A stretch of DNA of 64,000 nt from Spirochaetota bacterium. Its GTDB lineage: Bacteria; Spirochaetota; Spirochaetia; Sphaerochaetales; Sphaerochaetaceae. Each line of letters begins with the position of its first letter. The first letter of the stretch is position 1. Positions 61,029-64,000 of this stretch are shown here, one piece after another. The notes under the pieces are model-generated. The model worked only from the letters and a program-made list of their open reading frames with translations. It was not told the DNA's origin and made no database searches. The stretch covers positions 58,719 to 122,718 of the forward strand of contig JAEXDQ010000054.1 in assembly GCA_023401595.1 (NCBI GenBank). The letters run 5' to 3'. Position numbers and translations under genes: made by a program.

Positions 61029-62756
61029 ATGGAGATAACCTTCTTCGGTGCCGCTCGGCATGTCACGGGTAGCTGTACCATGGTCCGGTGCGCAGGTGCT
61101 ACAATTTTGATTGATTGCGGTCTTCCCCAGGGAAGCGATGAAAAAGACAGTGGTATGGATTTTCCGTTCAGCCCCGCGCAGATCGACTATGTTCTGCTGA
61201 CGCACGCCCATATAGACCACAGCGGGCGGATTCCCCTGTTGTATAAGGAAGGGTTCAGGGGGACTATATACTGTACGGCCGCGACGGTGGATCTCTGTTC
61301 CATCATGCTGGCGGACAGCGGTCATATCCAGGAGATGGAAGCGGAGTGGAAGAGCCGCAAGCAGGTCCGGGCGGGAAAGAGACCGGTGGAACCGTTGTAT
61401 ACCGTTGATGACGCCACTAGGTCGATGGATTTGTTCGTCGGTTGCGACTACGACAAGGTTCTCGATGTCGCCCCTGGCGTCAGGGCCCGTTTCGTCGACG
61501 CCGGACATCTTCTCGGTTCTTCGTCCATAGAAGTCTGGCTGGAAGAGGGCGGGGAAAAGAAGAAGCTCGTATTCAGCGGCGATATCGGCAATTTTGACCA
61601 ACCTATCGTCAAGGATCCGGCATACCTCGATTCCGCCGATTTCGTGGTGATGGAATCTACCTATGGAAACCGACTCCATACCAAACCGGAAGGAGCCCCT
61701 GAGGGCAGTCATAACGTACCTACCGAGGTTCGCGCCAAGGAACTGGCCGAGATCATCCGAACGACGTTCGCCAGGGGGGGCAATGTAATCATCCCGTCCT
61801 TCGCCGTCGGACGGACACAGGAGATACTCTATCTGATCAGGACGATCATCGCGCACCGCTTGATACCGGAGATCAAGGATATTCCCGTTTTCGTCGATAG
61901 TCCGTTGTCGGTAAAGGCCACCAATGTCTTCGCGGGGAATGTCGAAGGCTATTATGATGATGAGGCGATGGAGCTGGTCAGGCAGGGGGTCAATCCTATC
62001 CTGTTCCCTTCGTTGGTCACTATCACCGACGCCGAGGATTCGAAAGCCTTGAACTTCAGGAAAGAACCCGCTGTGATCATTTCTTCCAGCGGCATGTGTG
62101 AAGCCGGCCGAATCAAGCATCATCTGAAGCATAATCTCTGGCGGCCGGAATGCACCGTCGTATTCACCGGTTATCAGGCCGGCGGAACGTTGGGGCGTTC
62201 GATTCTCGACGGGGCGCGGCATGTTACGATCTTTGGGGAACAAATCGATGTTCGCGCCGAAATCCGCAAGCTGGAGGGAATCAGCGGACATGCCGACCAG
62301 GACGGGTTGGTTCGATGGCTCGCTGCGTTCAAGAAGAAGCCCGAGGAAGTATTCATCGTCCATGGAGAAGCGGAAGTCGCCACATGGTTCGCGGGATTCA
62401 TCGGCAAGCAGCTCGCTGTGAACGCCTACGCCCCTTCTCCAATGGAGAGCTTCAATCTCTTGGGGGAGGTCCTGCCTGCCGCGGAGCCGGTTCCTTTTAC
62501 TTCCGCCCAGACGAAGGTGGTTCAGGAGGCTTTCGCATTGCTGGAGAAGGGCAGGGCGGATCTCGACTCCGTCGTCAAACGGATGGAGGACGCCGCCGCA
62601 CGGCTTGATCCTGCGGCCGACGCCCACAAGGTCGCCAGATTGGCCAACGCCATTACCCGTTTGGCGAGCGATCTCGATTTCTTAGGAATCAAATGGGGTC
62701 GGGACGCCGACGATGAAATCTCCGACCTGCGAGAAAACGGCAAGAATGTTTCTTAG
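61029..62756 (+). CDS. MBL-fold beta-CASP RNA-processing nuclease
   Basis: 575 residues, homologous in layout to CPSF73/YSH1-type exo/endonucleases. Metallo-beta-lactamase core: ITFFGAARHVTGSCTMV, the zinc motif THAHIDHSGRIP (HAHIDH at 59-64), DAGHLLGSSSIEV and the Asp in FSGDIGN. The beta-CASP domain has ESTYGNRLH, IPSFAVGRTQEILYLI and SSGMCEAGRIKHHLKHNL. The RMMBL end has SGHADQDGLVRWL and FIVHGEAE. It processes RNA, probably ribosomal or messenger; the specific target in bacteria of this type is not established. The C-terminal 100 residues add a helical tail. Confidence 0.93.
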   Translation: MEITFFGAARHVTGSCTMVRCAGATILIDCGLPQGSDEKDSGMDFPFSPAQIDYVLLTHAHIDHSGRIPLLYKEGFRGTIYCTAATVDLCSIMLADSGHIQEMEAEWKSRKQVRAGKRPVEPLYTVDDATRSMDLFVGCDYDKVLDVAPGVRARFVDAGHLLGSSSIEVWLEEGGEKKKLVFSGDIGNFDQPIVKDPAYLDSADFVVMESTYGNRLHTKPEGAPEGSHNVPTEVRAKELAEIIRTTFARGGNVIIPSFAVGRTQEILYLIRTIIAHRLIPEIKDIPVFVDSPLSVKATNVFAGNVEGYYDDEAMELVRQGVNPILFPSLVTITDAEDSKALNFRKEPAVIISSSGMCEAGRIKHHLKHNLWRPECTVVFTGYQAGGTLGRSILDGARHVTIFGEQIDVRAEIRKLEGISGHADQDGLVRWLAAFKKKPEEVFIVHGEAEVATWFAGFIGKQLAVNAYAPSPMESFNLLGEVLPAAEPVPFTSAQTKVVQEAFALLEKGRADLDSVVKRMEDAAARLDPAADAHKVARLANAITRLASDLDFLGIKWGRDADDEISDLRENGKNVS

Positions 62757-62821
62757 GTTCCGTGGGAACCGGTTGTGCCGTTTTTGATGTGCGTAGAGGC
62801 ATCTGAGCTATCGCCCCGTCT

Positions 62822-63514
62822 TCAGGCTTGGGTTTTTCCGATTTCTGGAGCGGGGCCTTGTTCAAGTTCCGCGGGTTTTTCCGTACGAGCCCCGTTTCGT
62901 GGATTCCGCTCGATTTTCATTCCGTAGACCGCTCCCCATTCCGGGCGTTCTAGGATTGTGAATCCCATCCGTTCATAGAAGCCGAACGCATGGGTATTCC
63001 TGCCATCGACGCCGAGGTGTACTCCGGACACCCCTTTTACGGAGATACGTTCCAGCCAGGTCTGCATCAGCGCTTTTCCCAGCCCTTTCCCTTGGAGCGT
63101 GGGCAGAAGGTCTATATGCAGGTGAGCCGGGTAGCCGACATGCTCCCAGACTCCGGCGCCGGGCCCTTTCCTGATGCGGTCGCAAAGTCCCTGCTCGTGG
63201 TCGCTTTTCGCCTTGTATTCCTGCTGGTACTGTCTGCGCAACGGCGGCAGCCAGTATTCATTGAGCCAGTCGTTGAACGTTTCCGTATCGTCGGTGCCGA
63301 CGATGTACCCGCAAGGTATGCCGTCGTCGTCCGTCGCGACGAAACAAAGGGAAGGGTCTTTCCAAAGATATGGCGCCGCGTAATAGTGTCCCAGCATCAA
63401 CGGATCGTTGAACGCTTCCGTGGCGTCAAGGCCGGACAAGCCGGTTCTGAGACATATATTATAGAAATACGGCATATCGGAACCTGACGCCTGACGGATG
63501 TTCGGACTTTGCAT
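62822..63514 (-). CDS. GNAT-family N-acetyltransferase
   Basis: 230 residues from ATG 63514 (GGGAGGG upstream); an earlier start at 63550 lacks one. N-terminal IRQASGSDMPYFYNICLRTG and the SLCFVATDDDGIPCGYIVGT strand lead to the acetyl-CoA loop LPTLQGKGLGKALMQTWLER, then GVHLGVDGRNTHAFGFYERM. The insertion QYQQEYKAKSDHEQGL recalls the GNAT proteins related to the C-terminal domain of bacterial O-GlcNAcase-like proteins. Substrate unknown. The last 25 residues are Pro/Glu-rich and unstructured. Confidence 0.9.
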   Translation of the reverse strand: MQSPNIRQASGSDMPYFYNICLRTGLSGLDATEAFNDPLMLGHYYAAPYLWKDPSLCFVATDDDGIPCGYIVGTDDTETFNDWLNEYWLPPLRRQYQQEYKAKSDHEQGLCDRIRKGPGAGVWEHVGYPAHLHIDLLPTLQGKGLGKALMQTWLERISVKGVSGVHLGVDGRNTHAFGFYERMGFTILERPEWGAVYGMKIERNPRNGARTEKPAELEQGPAPEIGKTQA

Positions 63515-64000
63515 GAAATTCCCTCCCCATCGTTTCCATGTGGATTTCAACGTTCTCCAAGAACGGACTTTTTATAGGCAATCTCCGTCGCCTCAATGGA
63601 CGACGACTCTCCACCTGACTATAGAATACCATCAATGGAATCTCGGAGCAACAAACCGCTTCAAATGTACGGAAAAAGAATGATGGGAATCCGAATACCG
63701 GTTTGGCCGATATCGCCGAAAAAACACGCTGACGGTATTTCATTAGGATAGAAAAAATTGCGTTTAATATAATAAACTTTTTGAAAAATATGTTAAAAAA
63801 CTGTGGACAAAAAGGGATTTCGAGTGTAGTATCCCTCCTTGTTCGGCTATCAGCCGGGGCGGGAGTCCCGGTGGGATCGCGGGGCGCCTGGAGGCCCGGA
63901 GGGGTTGACAGGCGCGGCGGGGTCTGGTAGGATGGCCGGGCGTCCCCACCGATGGCGGGGGCGAGGGCGGAGGTACCGGAAGCGGCGCCTTTGGCCCCTT
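63515..64000. other. Right-end intergenic region
   Basis: No protein gene. AT-rich at 63760-63800, then very GC-rich with several short inverted repeats from 63840. It contains a strong promoter (63905-63933) facing out of the window. The stretch GAGTGTAGTAT at 63825-63835 also occurs in the 108-bp repeat at 52.4 kb. Confidence 0.5.
63905..63933 (+). promoter_or_regulatory. Strong stable-RNA-like promoter at the right edge
   Basis: A perfect TTGACA (63905-63910), 17 bases, then TAGGAT (63928-63933) preceded by an extended TG. The 60 bases downstream are GC-rich and not coding. This architecture is usual for rRNA or tRNA operons, so an rRNA operon may begin just beyond the window. Confidence 0.6.

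Noticed and set aside
61011..62627. 538-codon minus-strand frame opposite the MBL nuclease gene
   Set aside because: Antisense of a protein with complete MBL/beta-CASP motifs.

Overview
The window reads as a chromosomal segment of a fermentative, probably anaerobic spirochaete of the Sphaerochaeta/Treponema type. The markers are solute-binding proteins whose signal peptides end in VFAQGGSEA or VFANGAQE, a complete V/A-type ATPase operon, a lipoprotein with a relaxed lipobox, and abundant TRAP and TTT carboxylate transporters. No transposase, integrase, CRISPR array or rRNA gene lies inside the window; one tRNA (Pro, anticodon GGG) does. Most of the DNA is moderately GC-rich. Two stretches, about 23.4-25.3 kb and about 60.0-61.0 kb, are clearly richer in A+T.

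Layout. 1-1.3 kb: an SOS mutagenesis pair (umuD-umuC, umuC cut by the window edge). 1.5-8.0 kb: a lipoprotein, a CBM9-like protein, a methyltransferase, an operon of nucleotidyltransferase/tcdA/tatD, two 11-bp-periodic repeat arrays, and the azlCD exporter. 8.6-18.3 kb: signalling genes, namely a double-winged-helix GntR-like regulator, a 1463-residue multi-PAS hybrid histidine kinase, and a LytS/YesM-like kinase with a YesN-like AraC response regulator that probably controls the following dctPQM TRAP transporter (18.9-22.1 kb). 22.3-25.2 kb: an orphan protein, then an AT-rich three-gene overlapping operon (small membrane protein, C39-like protein with unusual catalytic positions, probable outer-membrane barrel). 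It abuts a 197-bp tandem repeat carrying copies of the tRNA-Pro 3' end plus terminator.

26-36.1 kb is the most interesting metabolic region. A molybdopterin oxidoreductase and a FadR-type regulator diverge from an operon encoding a DUF6282 amidohydrolase, a GalB-like (4-oxalomesaconate hydratase-type) PIG-L protein, the TTT transporter TctBAC, a nitroreductase-like flavoprotein and an RraA/CHA-aldolase-like protein. A broken MATE gene and mobA follow. The two divergent promoters are near mirror images, each followed by the same ATTGT-N3-ACAAT palindrome. I infer oxygenase-free use of an imported oxo- or pyrone carboxylate, ending in pyruvate and oxaloacetate.

36.3-43 kb: an Mbeg1-like hydrolase, a TetR regulator, and a chaperone-usher pair in which the usher has a TonB-like inner-membrane anchor and proline-rich linker at its N-terminus. 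43.5-52.2 kb: a nine-gene V/A-ATPase operon ending in a strong terminator, followed by a two-copy 108-bp repeat. 52.5-59.1 kb: UspA, PtsN, LysR, then a MerR-headed redox operon (flavin reductase, exported flavodoxin, aldo/keto reductase behind a G10 tract, CMD, cupin, DUF4405). 59.2-64 kb: a LUD protein, a secreted orphan, an MBL/beta-CASP nuclease, a GNAT acetyltransferase, and a strong stable-RNA-like promoter that fires out of the right edge.
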